Shown here in pieces: positions 54,182-62,305 of a stretch of DNA of 64,000 bases. The notes beneath the pieces were generated by a model that did not search any database, was not told the DNA's origin, and worked only from the letters and a program-made list of their open reading frames with translations. Numbering within the stretch: the first letter of the stretch is position 1; every line of letters starts with the position of its first letter. This DNA is from Cetobacterium ceti. GTDB lineage: Bacteria; Fusobacteriota; Fusobacteriia; Fusobacteriales; Fusobacteriaceae. The stretch covers positions 62,001-126,000 of the forward strand of contig NZ_FUWX01000005.1 in assembly GCF_900167275.1 (NCBI RefSeq), given 5' to 3'. The position numbers were made by a program, and so were the translations under genes.

Positions 54182-55010
54182 CTTTTACTTTGCCCCCTCT
54201 TACATTTACTCCAACTTTATGAGTTGATATTTTTTTTCTGATTTTTATTACCTTGATATTTTTTTCTTGCTCTATTTCATCTTCAGATAGTTTAATGCGA
54301 ATAGCTTGTCTATTATCCTTATCTATTGTAGTTTCTATTTCAAATAGTTGGAAATTCTCAAGACGCTCTTGTATCTCTTGTTCCTGCTTTTCTTCTAACT
54401 TTTCAATAGCTTCTATCTCTCTTTTTTCAAGTTCTTCCTTAATAGCTATTTGCTCCTCTAATAAAATTTCTTTTTGTCTACGCTCTCTTTTTTCTTTAAT
54501 ATTTTTTATAACATATAATATTATTCTTCTAACAGGATGCATAAATAAAAGTATCGAAGAAACTCCTATTAATCCTCCTAAGGTCAAAAATATCTTCTGT
54601 TCAGGAAATCTTTTAAATATTTCTGTTAATACATATGTAGGTCCGATTCCTATATTATACTTTATAATTGACATTTCAATTAATTTATTTTCACTAGAAA
54701 TTTTATCTAAATTTAATAAATATATTTTTTCTAAAATATATCCAAAGACAAGTGAAACAGTAAGAATCACAAAAAAAAATAGTCTTGTTTTTAAAACTAT
54801 TTTTTTCATTTTATTTTTCATATAAAATAATAGGGGTGATATTCCTAAAATTATTAAAAATATTATGAAAAAATTTCCTAAATATTTTTCAAAATTTTCA
54901 TAAATGTAATATTCATTCAATTTATTTCCAAAAAAATAACCGTAAAAAAAATAAATTACGAAAATGGAGTATATATTTTTTAAGGCTAAAAATTTTATTA
55001 AACTTCTCAT
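54156..55010 (-). CDS. Membrane protein with cytoplasmic coiled coil, unknown function
   Basis: A 284-residue protein I do not recognise. It has four hydrophobic segments: IYSIFVIYFFYGYFF (13-27), FIIFLIILGISPLLF (48-62), FFFVILTVSLVFGYI (79-93) and KIFLTLGGLIGVSSILLF (139-156). A long glutamate-rich coiled coil (RRQKEILLEEQIAIKEELEK onward, about 175-220) and a basic C terminus (KIRKKISTHKVG) follow. It is the first gene of the run leading to maf and mreB and overlaps maf by 26 bases. It might anchor a cytoplasmic partner near the elongation machinery; this is inference from position. Confidence 0.82.
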   Translation of the reverse strand: MRSLIKFLALKNIYSIFVIYFFYGYFFGNKLNEYYIYENFEKYLGNFFIIFLIILGISPLLFYMKNKMKKIVLKTRLFFFVILTVSLVFGYILEKIYLLNLDKISSENKLIEMSIIKYNIGIGPTYVLTEIFKRFPEQKIFLTLGGLIGVSSILLFMHPVRRIILYVIKNIKEKRERRQKEILLEEQIAIKEELEKREIEAIEKLEEKQEQEIQERLENFQLFEIETTIDKDNRQAIRIKLSEDEIEQEKNIKVIKIRKKISTHKVGVNVRGGKVKDDTSIEIS

Positions 55011-55041
55011 TTAATTTTACCCCTTTTTTAGTACTTTTAAT

Positions 55042-55070
55042 ATTTTATCATAGAGAAATTCAGTTTTCAA
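55042..55070 (-). promoter_or_regulatory. Promoter of the membrane protein-maf-mreB-scpB-gat run
   Basis: TTGAAA (55070-55065), a 17-base spacer and TAAAAT (55047-55042) with a TGA extension on the minus strand. No strong terminator is visible from here to 46436, so a transcript of nearly 9 kb is possible. Confidence 0.68.
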
Positions 55071-55098
55071 GGAAATATACCCCATTCTTATATATGCT

Positions 55099-55126
55099 TT
55101 TTTTAGATTTTCTTTTATGATATACT
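55099..55126 (+). promoter_or_regulatory. Extended -10 promoter of the RseC-like operon
   Basis: TGATATACT (-10 TATACT at 55121-55126 with TGA extension) and only a T run where the -35 box should be. Confidence 0.5.
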
Positions 55127-55160
55127 TTAAAAGAAATATTAGGAACGGAGAGTGGAATAT

Positions 55161-55571
55161 ATGAAAAAAAATGGAATGGTAAAATCCTTAGATAATAATT
55201 ATGCAACTCTTTCTATTTTTAAAGAAAGTGCTTGTTCCCATTGCTCTAAATGTAGTGAAAGTAATAAAATTGCCAATGAAATTCGTATAAAAAATGAAAA
55301 TAATTTAGAAATAGGAGATATTGTAACCTTTGAAATGGAAGACGGATTAATTTTAAGAGCAGCTCTTTTAGTTTATATTCTTCCTATTATTTTATTTTTC
55401 CTTGGATATTTTGTAGGTGATTTTTTTAAATTTAGTGAGGGTATTAAAATTTTTATGAGTTTTTTATTTCTAGTTTTATCTTTTTTAGGATTATATTTCT
55501 ATGATAGAAAAATAGTTAAAAATACTTTGGAAAAGGAAATACACATTATTTCAATTGAAAAGCATAAGTAA
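55161..55571 (+). CDS. RseC/MucC-like membrane protein
   Basis: A 136-residue protein with an N-terminal soluble part holding a cysteine cluster (ESACSHCSKCSES), a GDIVTFEMED segment, and two transmembrane helices (AALLVYILPIILFFLGYFVG and FMSFLFLVLSFLGLYFY). This is the layout of RseC/MucC, linked to sigma-E control, SoxR reduction and Rnf or thiamine-related redox roles in different bacteria. No sigma factor, rseA/B or rnf gene is adjacent. ATG 55161 lies ten bases after GGAG; an in-frame GTG at 55152 is too close to it. Confidence 0.82.
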   Translation: MKKNGMVKSLDNNYATLSIFKESACSHCSKCSESNKIANEIRIKNENNLEIGDIVTFEMEDGLILRAALLVYILPIILFFLGYFVGDFFKFSEGIKIFMSFLFLVLSFLGLYFYDRKIVKNTLEKEIHIISIEKHK

Positions 55572-55579
55572 GGAGTCCT

Positions 55580-56071
55580 ATGAAAAAATATTTTTCTTTA
55601 TTTTTTTTACTTGCAACACTTTCCCTAGGAAAAAGTAATTCTCTTCCTTTGGAAAAACTTTTAGACAAAAATGGAATTTTTTACGTCAAAGAAAGTAAGA
55701 GTCCCTTTACTGGTATGGGAATAGATAATAAAAATCGAGAATTTTTTAAAAATGGTGTTCCTAATGGTAAATGGTTATCCTTTTATCCCAATGGAAATAT
55801 AAAATCTATTGAAAATTGGAAAAATGGAATTTTAAATGGAAAATATATACTTTATAATAAAAATGGATATCCCATTTCTAAAACTTCCTTTTTAAATGGA
55901 AAAGATAATGGAACTTTTCAACTTTACCACTCCAATGGACAATTACAAATTTTAGGATTTTTCCATGAAGGAACTCCACGTGGTGTTTGGAAATATTATG
56001 ATAAAAATGGAAAGTTAACTGGTACTGTAGACTATACAAAATCTAAAGTCTATTTTGATCAAAAAAATTAA
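55580..56071 (+). CDS. Exported MORN-repeat protein
   Basis: A 163-residue protein with a signal peptide (YFSLFFLLATLSLGKS) and at least four MORN-type repeats of about 23 residues (PNGKWLSFYPNGNIKSIENW, LNGKYILYNKNGYPISKTSF, DNGTFQLYHSNGQLQILGFF, PRGVWKYYDKNGKLTGTVDY). Repeats of this type are abundant in fusobacterial exported proteins. The role is unknown; binding to lipids or envelope components is plausible. It follows the RseC-like gene by eight bases. Confidence 0.88.
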   Translation: MKKYFSLFFLLATLSLGKSNSLPLEKLLDKNGIFYVKESKSPFTGMGIDNKNREFFKNGVPNGKWLSFYPNGNIKSIENWKNGILNGKYILYNKNGYPISKTSFLNGKDNGTFQLYHSNGQLQILGFFHEGTPRGVWKYYDKNGKLTGTVDYTKSKVYFDQKN

Positions 56072-56083
56072 AAGGGGTAGTAT

Positions 56084-56419
56084 ATGAAAATTAAATTGAA
56101 AAACTTTTTTAAAAGTGCTATTTTAGTTTCACCTGAAAAAGCTTTAACAATTTATTCTGAAATTGCAGATACATTAAAATCTAAAAAAGAAGTCACTTTA
56201 GATTTTGAAGGAATTAAAGCCACAACATTGGTTTTCCTTTTTGTTTTATTCACTAGATTATGGAAAGAATTTGGAAAAGAATTAAAAAATAAATTATCAA
56301 TAAAAAATGCTTCAGAATCATTGCTTAAAGAAATTATTTATTTAGAAAAAAATTATAAAAAGCTTCATGACACCTTCCACGGAGTCCACAATAATTTCCA
56401 ATTGGCATACTTGCAATAA
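56084..56419 (+). CDS. STAS-like DUF4325-type protein
   Basis: A 111-residue soluble protein. The middle (KKEVTLDFEGIKATTLVFLF) looks like the beta strand and helix of STAS-like DUF4325 domains, in which a DFEG motif is followed by a helix. Such domains occur in bacterial signalling proteins next to histidine-kinase-like ATPases, but no such ATPase is nearby. It is the third gene of the small RseC-MORN group, 12 bases after the MORN gene. Confidence 0.6.
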   Translation: MKIKLKNFFKSAILVSPEKALTIYSEIADTLKSKKEVTLDFEGIKATTLVFLFVLFTRLWKEFGKELKNKLSIKNASESLLKEIIYLEKNYKKLHDTFHGVHNNFQLAYLQ

Positions 56420-56422
56420 TTC

Positions 56423-56451
56423 TTGACATGAATACTAAATAATGTTAAAAT
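56423..56451 (+). promoter_or_regulatory. Strong promoter of the 81-residue ORF
   Basis: TTGACA (56423-56428), a 17-base spacer and TAAAAT (56446-56451), 46 bases before the start codon. Confidence 0.75.
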
Positions 56452-56496
56452 TCACTCAAGGAAAGAGAATTTTATTAATCATGCGAGGTGTTTTAA

Positions 56497-56742
56497 ATGA
56501 TGTTTGCTGAAATTGAAGAAAATATATATGATGAAACTTTTGATTCTATATATCATGCTTTATTAGAAGAATATAAAGAGGGAACTCTTACAGTAAAAGA
56601 ATTAGAAACAAATATTGAAGAGCAACAACAAGTTTTATTAAACTCTATGTTTGAGGGAGAAACTAAATTTGCATACACAAGTGCAATTGTAGATGCTCAC
56701 CAATATGCTTTAGCAATAATTCAAAAATCTATGAATAACTAA
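56497..56742 (+). CDS. Small acidic protein of unknown function
   Basis: An 81-residue soluble, acidic, mostly helical protein (EIEENIYDETFDSIYHALLE, EGTLTVKELETNIEEQQQVL) that I cannot name. A strong promoter upstream, GAGGTG before the start and a strong terminator after it show a real, separately transcribed gene. The two-helix pattern with regular acidic spacing could be a small adaptor or regulatory protein. A second Met follows the first, so the start could be one codon later. Confidence 0.78.
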   Translation: MMFAEIEENIYDETFDSIYHALLEEYKEGTLTVKELETNIEEQQQVLLNSMFEGETKFAYTSAIVDAHQYALAIIQKSMNN

Positions 56743-56750
56743 GTAATTTA

Positions 56751-56779
56751 AGACAGAAAAAAAATTCTGTCTTTTTTTT
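56751..56779 (+). terminator. Terminator after the small acidic protein
   Basis: AGACAGAA/TTCTGTCT stem (56751-56758 with 56765-56772), a 6-base loop and T8. Confidence 0.93.
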
Positions 56780-56799
56780 GTCTTTTTTTCAAAAAATCC

Positions 56800-56828
56800 T
56801 TGACTTAATTAGGACTCTAATGTATACT
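56800..56828 (+). promoter_or_regulatory. Promoter of a candidate small RNA
   Basis: TTGACT (56800-56805), a 17-base spacer and TATACT (56823-56828). It comes right after the previous terminator and no ORF follows it on this strand. Confidence 0.68.
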
Positions 56829-56834
56829 TATATC

Positions 56835-56952
56835 TGAGACCAAATTTGATTAAGTAGATACTTATAACCCCCCAAAAGTCTATTTTAATCTTTTTTATTT
56901 TAACACTCCCCCGTGTTATAAAAAAACCTCCTGTCCCCCAGGAGGTTTTTTT
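56835..56952 (+). ncRNA. Candidate small RNA with C-rich loops
   Basis: About 115 bases between a good promoter and a strong terminator hold no ATG-started ORF. Predicted features are an unpaired CCCCCC (56868-56873), a small hairpin TAACAC/GTGTTA (56901-56906 with 56913-56918) with loop TCCCCC, and the terminator hairpin with loop TCCCC. C-rich single-stranded patches are typical of small RNAs that pair with the G-rich Shine-Dalgarno sites of mRNAs. I do not recognise it as a known family, and 6S, tmRNA and RNase P RNA are excluded by size and sequence. The terminator also faces lrgB, so the hairpin alone is not proof. Confidence 0.5.
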
Positions 56953-56953
56953 A
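56921..56953. terminator. Bidirectional terminator of the small RNA and lrgB
   Basis: AACCTCCTG/CAGGAGGTT stem (56925-56933 with 56939-56947), loop TCCCC, and T runs on both strands. Confidence 0.93.
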
Positions 56954-56964
56954 TTATCTATATT

Positions 56965-57657
56965 CTATATAAATCTTACTAATAATGGTGCTAAAAATAT
57001 TGTTATAATACCTGCTACAACTATTGAAAGTGCACTCATAGCCCCTTCTACTTCACCCATTTCCATTGCTTTAGCTGTTCCAACAGCATGGCTTGAAACT
57101 CCAATTCCTAATCCTTTTGCAACTGGATGCTTTATCTTTAAAGCATTACAAACTAAAGGTGCAAAAATATTTCCTGAAACTCCAGTTACTATAATTGCAA
57201 ATACCGTAATTGATGGTAGTCCACCTAAAAGTTTACTAACTTCAATTCCTATTGGAGTTGTAATAGATTTAGGCATAAAAGAAATAAGAAGTATTTTTTC
57301 AATTCCTAAAGCTTTACCAAGTAATATAACAGAACCAATAGCTGTAAATGACCCTATTACCGAACCTAAAAATATAGGTATAAAGTTTTTCTTTAATGTA
57401 TCAAACTGTTTATATAAAGGTAATCCTAAAGCAACTGTTGCAGGTGCTAAGAAAAATCCTATTATGTTTCCACCAAGTTCATATTGACTTAAAGGAATAT
57501 CAAAGGCATATAAAAATCCTATTACTAATATAATGGCTATTAAAAGAGGATTAAATATTGGATTTTTTAATTTTAAAAATATTCTTTTCCCTATTTCAAA
57601 GCTTAATAAACTAATTATAAATCCAAAATATGGATTATTAAAAAACAAATCTTTCAT
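56965..57657 (-). CDS. lrgB: LrgB/CidB-family membrane protein
   Basis: A 230-residue protein with several hydrophobic helices: NPYFGFIISLLSFEIGKRIF, FFLAPATVALGLPLYKQ, LLISFMPKSITTPIGIEVSK and GLGIGVSSHAVGTAKAMEMG, the conserved LrgB segments. LrgAB proteins act in autolysis control, fermentation-product or glycolate-type transport in different organisms; pyruvate uptake has been shown in some. It starts two bases after lrgA ends. Confidence 0.93.
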   Translation of the reverse strand: MKDLFFNNPYFGFIISLLSFEIGKRIFLKLKNPIFNPLLIAIILVIGFLYAFDIPLSQYELGGNIIGFFLAPATVALGLPLYKQFDTLKKNFIPIFLGSVIGSFTAIGSVILLGKALGIEKILLISFMPKSITTPIGIEVSKLLGGLPSITVFAIIVTGVSGNIFAPLVCNALKIKHPVAKGLGIGVSSHAVGTAKAMEMGEVEGAMSALSIVVAGIITIFLAPLLVRFI

Positions 57658-57659
57658 AA

Positions 57660-58007
57660 CTATTTCTTGCTCCTTTTCTTAATAATAAAATCAACACTTA
57701 ATGCCGTTACACTCATAGTTATAATTGTAGTTACAATTAATAAAAATATTAATTTGAAGAAATCTGTCTTTAGTAGTGCTAAAGAGTTTATCAATCTAAC
57801 TCCTGGTGGTAAAAAGGCAATAATCATATTAATAAGTAAAAAGTCACAAACCTTTTCTATTTGATTTACTTTTATAACCTTAAATAATAATAAAATAAAT
57901 AACAGTAATAATCCATTTACTGTTCCTGGTGTTGGTAAATGTAATAATTTACCTAAAACTATACCTGCATAGTTAACTGCAAGTACAATTAACAGTTGTA
58001 ATAACAT
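57660..58007 (-). CDS. lrgA: LrgA/CidA holin-like membrane protein
   Basis: A 115-residue protein with four hydrophobic helices and the family pattern LPTPGTVNGLLLLFILLLF and LLINMIIAFLPPGVRLINSL. It pairs with lrgB in one two-gene unit. No LytTR-type regulator (LrgR/LytSR) is adjacent. ATG 58007 follows AGGAGG. Confidence 0.92.
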   Translation of the reverse strand: MLLQLLIVLAVNYAGIVLGKLLHLPTPGTVNGLLLLFILLLFKVIKVNQIEKVCDFLLINMIIAFLPPGVRLINSLALLKTDFFKLIFLLIVTTIITMSVTALSVDFIIKKRSKK

Positions 58008-58044
58008 TTTTTCCTCCTGAAAATTTAAAATTTTTAAATATTAA

Positions 58045-58074
58045 AGGCTGATCAAAAAAAATTCTGATCAGCCT
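58045..58074 (-). terminator. Hairpin after lysS
   Basis: Perfect 10-base-pair stem AGGCTGATCA/TGATCAGCCT (58074-58065 with 58054-58045). The T tract on the minus side is short (TTTAATATTT), so some read-through into lrgAB is possible; no clear separate lrgA promoter is seen. Confidence 0.75.
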
Positions 58075-58080
58075 CTGTTA

Positions 58081-59574
<1,494 letters not shown>

Positions 59575-59585
59575 TCATCTATTAT

Positions 59586-61037
59586 TTATAGTTTCATTAA
59601 ATATATACTACTTTTTCTTCCCCATGTACTATTTCCAGCAGTTTCTCTAACTTTCATTAAATATTCCTTAGATTTTGATAAATCCCCCTCTTGATGAGCA
59701 ATAACTCCTAAATAGTAGTATGCTTCTGGGAAATTACTATCATCTTCAGTTATTTTTAAAAGATTAGTTTTTGCTAAGTCATTTTGACCTAACAAATATT
59801 CTGCCTTACCAATGTAGAAATTTAAATTATTTTGATCATTTCCATTGGATAAACTTTCTGCTTTTTGGAAAAACACTAGAGCTTCTTGATAATTTCCCTT
59901 ATCTAAAGCATCTTTTCCATCACTTATACTTTTATCATATTGATCTTTATTAAAAATTTCTTTTTCCTGTGGAATTATATTATTAGGCATTCCTGATGTA
60001 GTTGTTCCTATTGCAGGTATTATTGCAGATGGCGCTGTAAGAATACCATTAGTTCCTATACTACCTCCTGCTGCTAAATTGCCATAGTATGTACTTTTTG
60101 AAATATTTCCATTTTTTAAATATAGCTGACCTATTAGAGCTCCTAGATTCGGGTCCTTATTATCCATATAAAGTTTTTCTAAAAATTCTAGTTCCTTTGC
60201 AGTTCCTACACCTTTATTTCTAATAATTTCTACTATGTAATTATTTAAATATACATTATTTTTATCGTAATTTAAGAAATAATCATCTAGCACTAAATTT
60301 TTTCCAAAAACCTTATCTTGAATCTGAAGTAATCTAATTTGTTCCTGTTCATTAAGTGAATATACAGACTCTAAATATTTAGTTTCTTCTTTAATAATAG
60401 AAGAGTTTCCATCATTGGCTCCTAAATCCATAAGCATGAAAGATAATTCCTTATCTCTCTCTCCTCCAGGAAAGCTAATTCTATATAGAGATATTCCATC
60501 TCTAACCTTTTGTAAATTCTTTTCAGAATAACCTTTAGAAATTATAGCATAATTATCTGCCTCAGTAAATTTATATTTAAGCTTATTCTGGATTTTTACT
60601 GTTCCTAAATATTGCAGTCCATTATATATATCAGCTACATATTCTCCTTGATATAAACTTTTGAAAGTTATTGTTCCATTATTTAAATAAAAGTCATATG
60701 ATTGAACTTTTGGAGTGGTAACAATTTCTAGTCTATTTCCAGGAATATTATTAATTAATATTTTTTCTCCTACATAACACTCTAAAGTATTTCCAATCTG
60801 ATTAAAATCATATTTTCTTACAATGTTTTTTGAAAAATCCATTGCTATCATATCTAGTAAATATGGAACACCACTATCTGTCAAATAAAATTGACTTTGA
60901 GGTAATTTTGCAACAGGAGCAACTGTTACCTTTGGTTGTTCTATTTTATTTCCACCATTTATATTTTTTATTTGCTCTAAAGATGTACAGCTATACATGG
61001 CAGATACTAAACATGATAATATTAATATCTTTTTCAT
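59586..61037 (-). CDS. TPR-containing lipoprotein
   Basis: A 483-residue exported protein with lipobox (ILSCLVSAMYSC), so lipid-anchored. Residues about 45-170 are beta-rich (YDFYLNNGTITFKSLYQGEY, VADIYNGLQYLGTVKI). The middle and C terminus are helical, with TPR repeats in the last 120 residues (GNYQEALVFFQKAESLSNGN, AEYLLGQNDLAKTNLLKITE, AYYYLGVIAHQEGDLSKSKE). This layout suits an envelope scaffold, for example in cell-wall or outer-membrane assembly, but no named family is recognised. Its last residues lie 26 bases before lysS. Confidence 0.88.
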   Translation of the reverse strand: MKKILILSCLVSAMYSCTSLEQIKNINGGNKIEQPKVTVAPVAKLPQSQFYLTDSGVPYLLDMIAMDFSKNIVRKYDFNQIGNTLECYVGEKILINNIPGNRLEIVTTPKVQSYDFYLNNGTITFKSLYQGEYVADIYNGLQYLGTVKIQNKLKYKFTEADNYAIISKGYSEKNLQKVRDGISLYRISFPGGERDKELSFMLMDLGANDGNSSIIKEETKYLESVYSLNEQEQIRLLQIQDKVFGKNLVLDDYFLNYDKNNVYLNNYIVEIIRNKGVGTAKELEFLEKLYMDNKDPNLGALIGQLYLKNGNISKSTYYGNLAAGGSIGTNGILTAPSAIIPAIGTTTSGMPNNIIPQEKEIFNKDQYDKSISDGKDALDKGNYQEALVFFQKAESLSNGNDQNNLNFYIGKAEYLLGQNDLAKTNLLKITEDDSNFPEAYYYLGVIAHQEGDLSKSKEYLMKVRETAGNSTWGRKSSIYLMKL

Positions 61038-61052
61038 TATTCCTCCCTAATA

Positions 61053-61081
61053 TGAAAAATAGAGCAAGAATTGCTCTATTT
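61053..61081 (-). terminator. Terminator overlapping the DUF1934 gene end
   Basis: Perfect stem AAATAGAGCAA/TTGCTCTATTT (61081-61071 with 61067-61057), loop of 3 bases, followed by TTC on the minus strand. It touches the stop codon of the upstream gene. Confidence 0.82.
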
Positions 61082-61464
61082 TAATTTATTATTTCGTTAC
61101 TTAACTCTCTTACTCTAATTTTAAGTTTATTAATTTCTACATTATTATCATATATAGAATAATAAATTGTCAACTCTTTTTCCTTGTATTCTACTTTTTT
61201 TGTATATAATTGGAATGTTGCATGGATATAAGGAGTTTTATAAATAAAATCTGTCGTTTCTCCCTCGATTATAATTTGAGAACTTTCAATCTCCCCTGTT
61301 CTAATAATTTCTATTAGTTTTTCTGAAATTCTCATCATAGTTTTCCCATATTCATTAGAATATCTATAAATAATTGAATTATGCTCTTCAATTTTTATAG
61401 CTTCAACTTCTTCAATGGTTCTTTCTCCAAATTTATCTATACTATCTATTTTTAATTTAATCAT
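61081..61464 (-). CDS. DUF1934-like calycin-type protein
   Basis: A 127-residue soluble protein of beta strands (IIIEGETTDFIYKTPYIHAT, LTIYYSIYDNNVEINKLKIR) that resembles DUF1934 (YwiB-like) proteins with a lipocalin-like barrel. Function unknown. It overlaps the DUF1292 gene by one base and ends at a terminator, closing the mutL-rlmH-DUF1292-DUF1934 run. Confidence 0.65.
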   Translation of the reverse strand: MIKLKIDSIDKFGERTIEEVEAIKIEEHNSIIYRYSNEYGKTMMRISEKLIEIIRTGEIESSQIIIEGETTDFIYKTPYIHATFQLYTKKVEYKEKELTIYYSIYDNNVEINKLKIRVRELSNEIIN

Positions 61465-61811
61465 TAGTAGTAATCCTCTTCATCATCATATCCATCATAT
61501 TCATTTCCATAATAGTCGTCATTATCATACTCATCTTCTCTATCGTAGTAGGAATCCTCATCCCAATCTCCAATATCATCAATCATCATATACTCGTCTT
61601 TCCAATAATCTAAAATTTCAAGAGCTTCTCCCTTGTCATCTATATGAATAAGGTCATCTGAATCCTCATCATATAAGAAGACTTGCTTATTTCCATCATA
61701 GTCTTCCCCTATGATATACTCTCTGTCTCTCATTGTAAAGTTTTCTAAAACATGAAGCTCATACTCTTCATCATCAATCTCATAATAAAAAGTCTCTCCT
61801 TGTGAATACAT
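61464..61811 (-). CDS. DUF1292-like acidic protein with Asp/Glu/Tyr-rich tail
   Basis: A 115-residue protein. Residues 1-75 (ETFYYEIDDEEYELHVLENF, EYIIGEDYDGNKQVFLYDED) match the small DUF1292 (YrzB-like) fold. The last 40 residues are almost only Asp, Glu, Tyr, Asn and Gly (EDEYDNDDYYGNEYDGYDDE). The tail is disordered and strongly negative, which may mimic nucleic acid or bind a basic partner. It sits between rlmH and DUF1934. Function unknown. Confidence 0.75.
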   Translation of the reverse strand: MYSQGETFYYEIDDEEYELHVLENFTMRDREYIIGEDYDGNKQVFLYDEDSDDLIHIDDKGEALEILDYWKDEYMMIDDIGDWDEDSYYDREDEYDNDDYYGNEYDGYDDEEDYY

Positions 61812-61837
61812 TTGTTCCCTCCTAATAAATCTAATAC

Positions 61838-62305
61838 TTATTTATGATATTTAATATTTTTAAGTATGCTAAACCATCTGTAAATTTGTTCCATTAAAAT
61901 TAATCTCATTAATTGATGTGGAAATGTCATTTTTGAAAAGCTCAATCTTAAGTCCGCTACTTTTCTCAATTCTTGAGATACTCCATAGGAACCACCTATA
62001 ATAAAGTTTATAGTGCTTGTTCCTCTAACACCTAATTCTTCAATTTTACTCGCCATCTCCTCAGAAGAAAAGTTTTTTCCACCTATATCTAAAAGTACAT
62101 TATAGCCTTTATTTTTTTCTAAGGTTTTTATTATTTCTTCTGATTCTTTTTGAATAGAAATTTCTCTATTAGTATCGTTTCCATCCTCTTTTAATTCTAT
62201 TATTTTAAGTTTTCCAAAAGCTTGCATTCTTTTACTAAACTCGTTAATTCCTTCAATAATATACTTATCTTTAATCTTTCCTATACAAACTACATTTACA
62301 TTCAT
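61838..62305 (-). CDS. rlmH: 23S rRNA (pseudouridine-1915-N3)-methyltransferase
   Basis: A 155-residue SPOUT enzyme. VVCIGKIKDKYIIEGINEF starts the fold, NFIIGGSYGVSQELRKVADL forms the knot, and LSFSKMTFPHQLMRLILMEQ with IYRWFSILKNIKYHK is the C-terminal signature. RlmH methylates pseudouridine 1915 in helix 69 of 70S ribosomes. It overlaps mutL by four bases. Confidence 0.97.
   Translation of the reverse strand: MNVNVVCIGKIKDKYIIEGINEFSKRMQAFGKLKIIELKEDGNDTNREISIQKESEEIIKTLEKNKGYNVLLDIGGKNFSSEEMASKIEELGVRGTSTINFIIGGSYGVSQELRKVADLRLSFSKMTFPHQLMRLILMEQIYRWFSILKNIKYHK

Noticed and set aside
54253-54825. Plus-strand ORF of 190 codons rich in Ser, Ile and Phe
   Set aside because: It is the antisense reading of a glutamate-rich coiled coil and membrane helices; composition explains its length.
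56084-56742. Toxin-antitoxin pair formed by the two small ORFs
   Set aside because: The ORFs have separate promoters and a 77-base gap, and neither resembles a known toxin or antitoxin.
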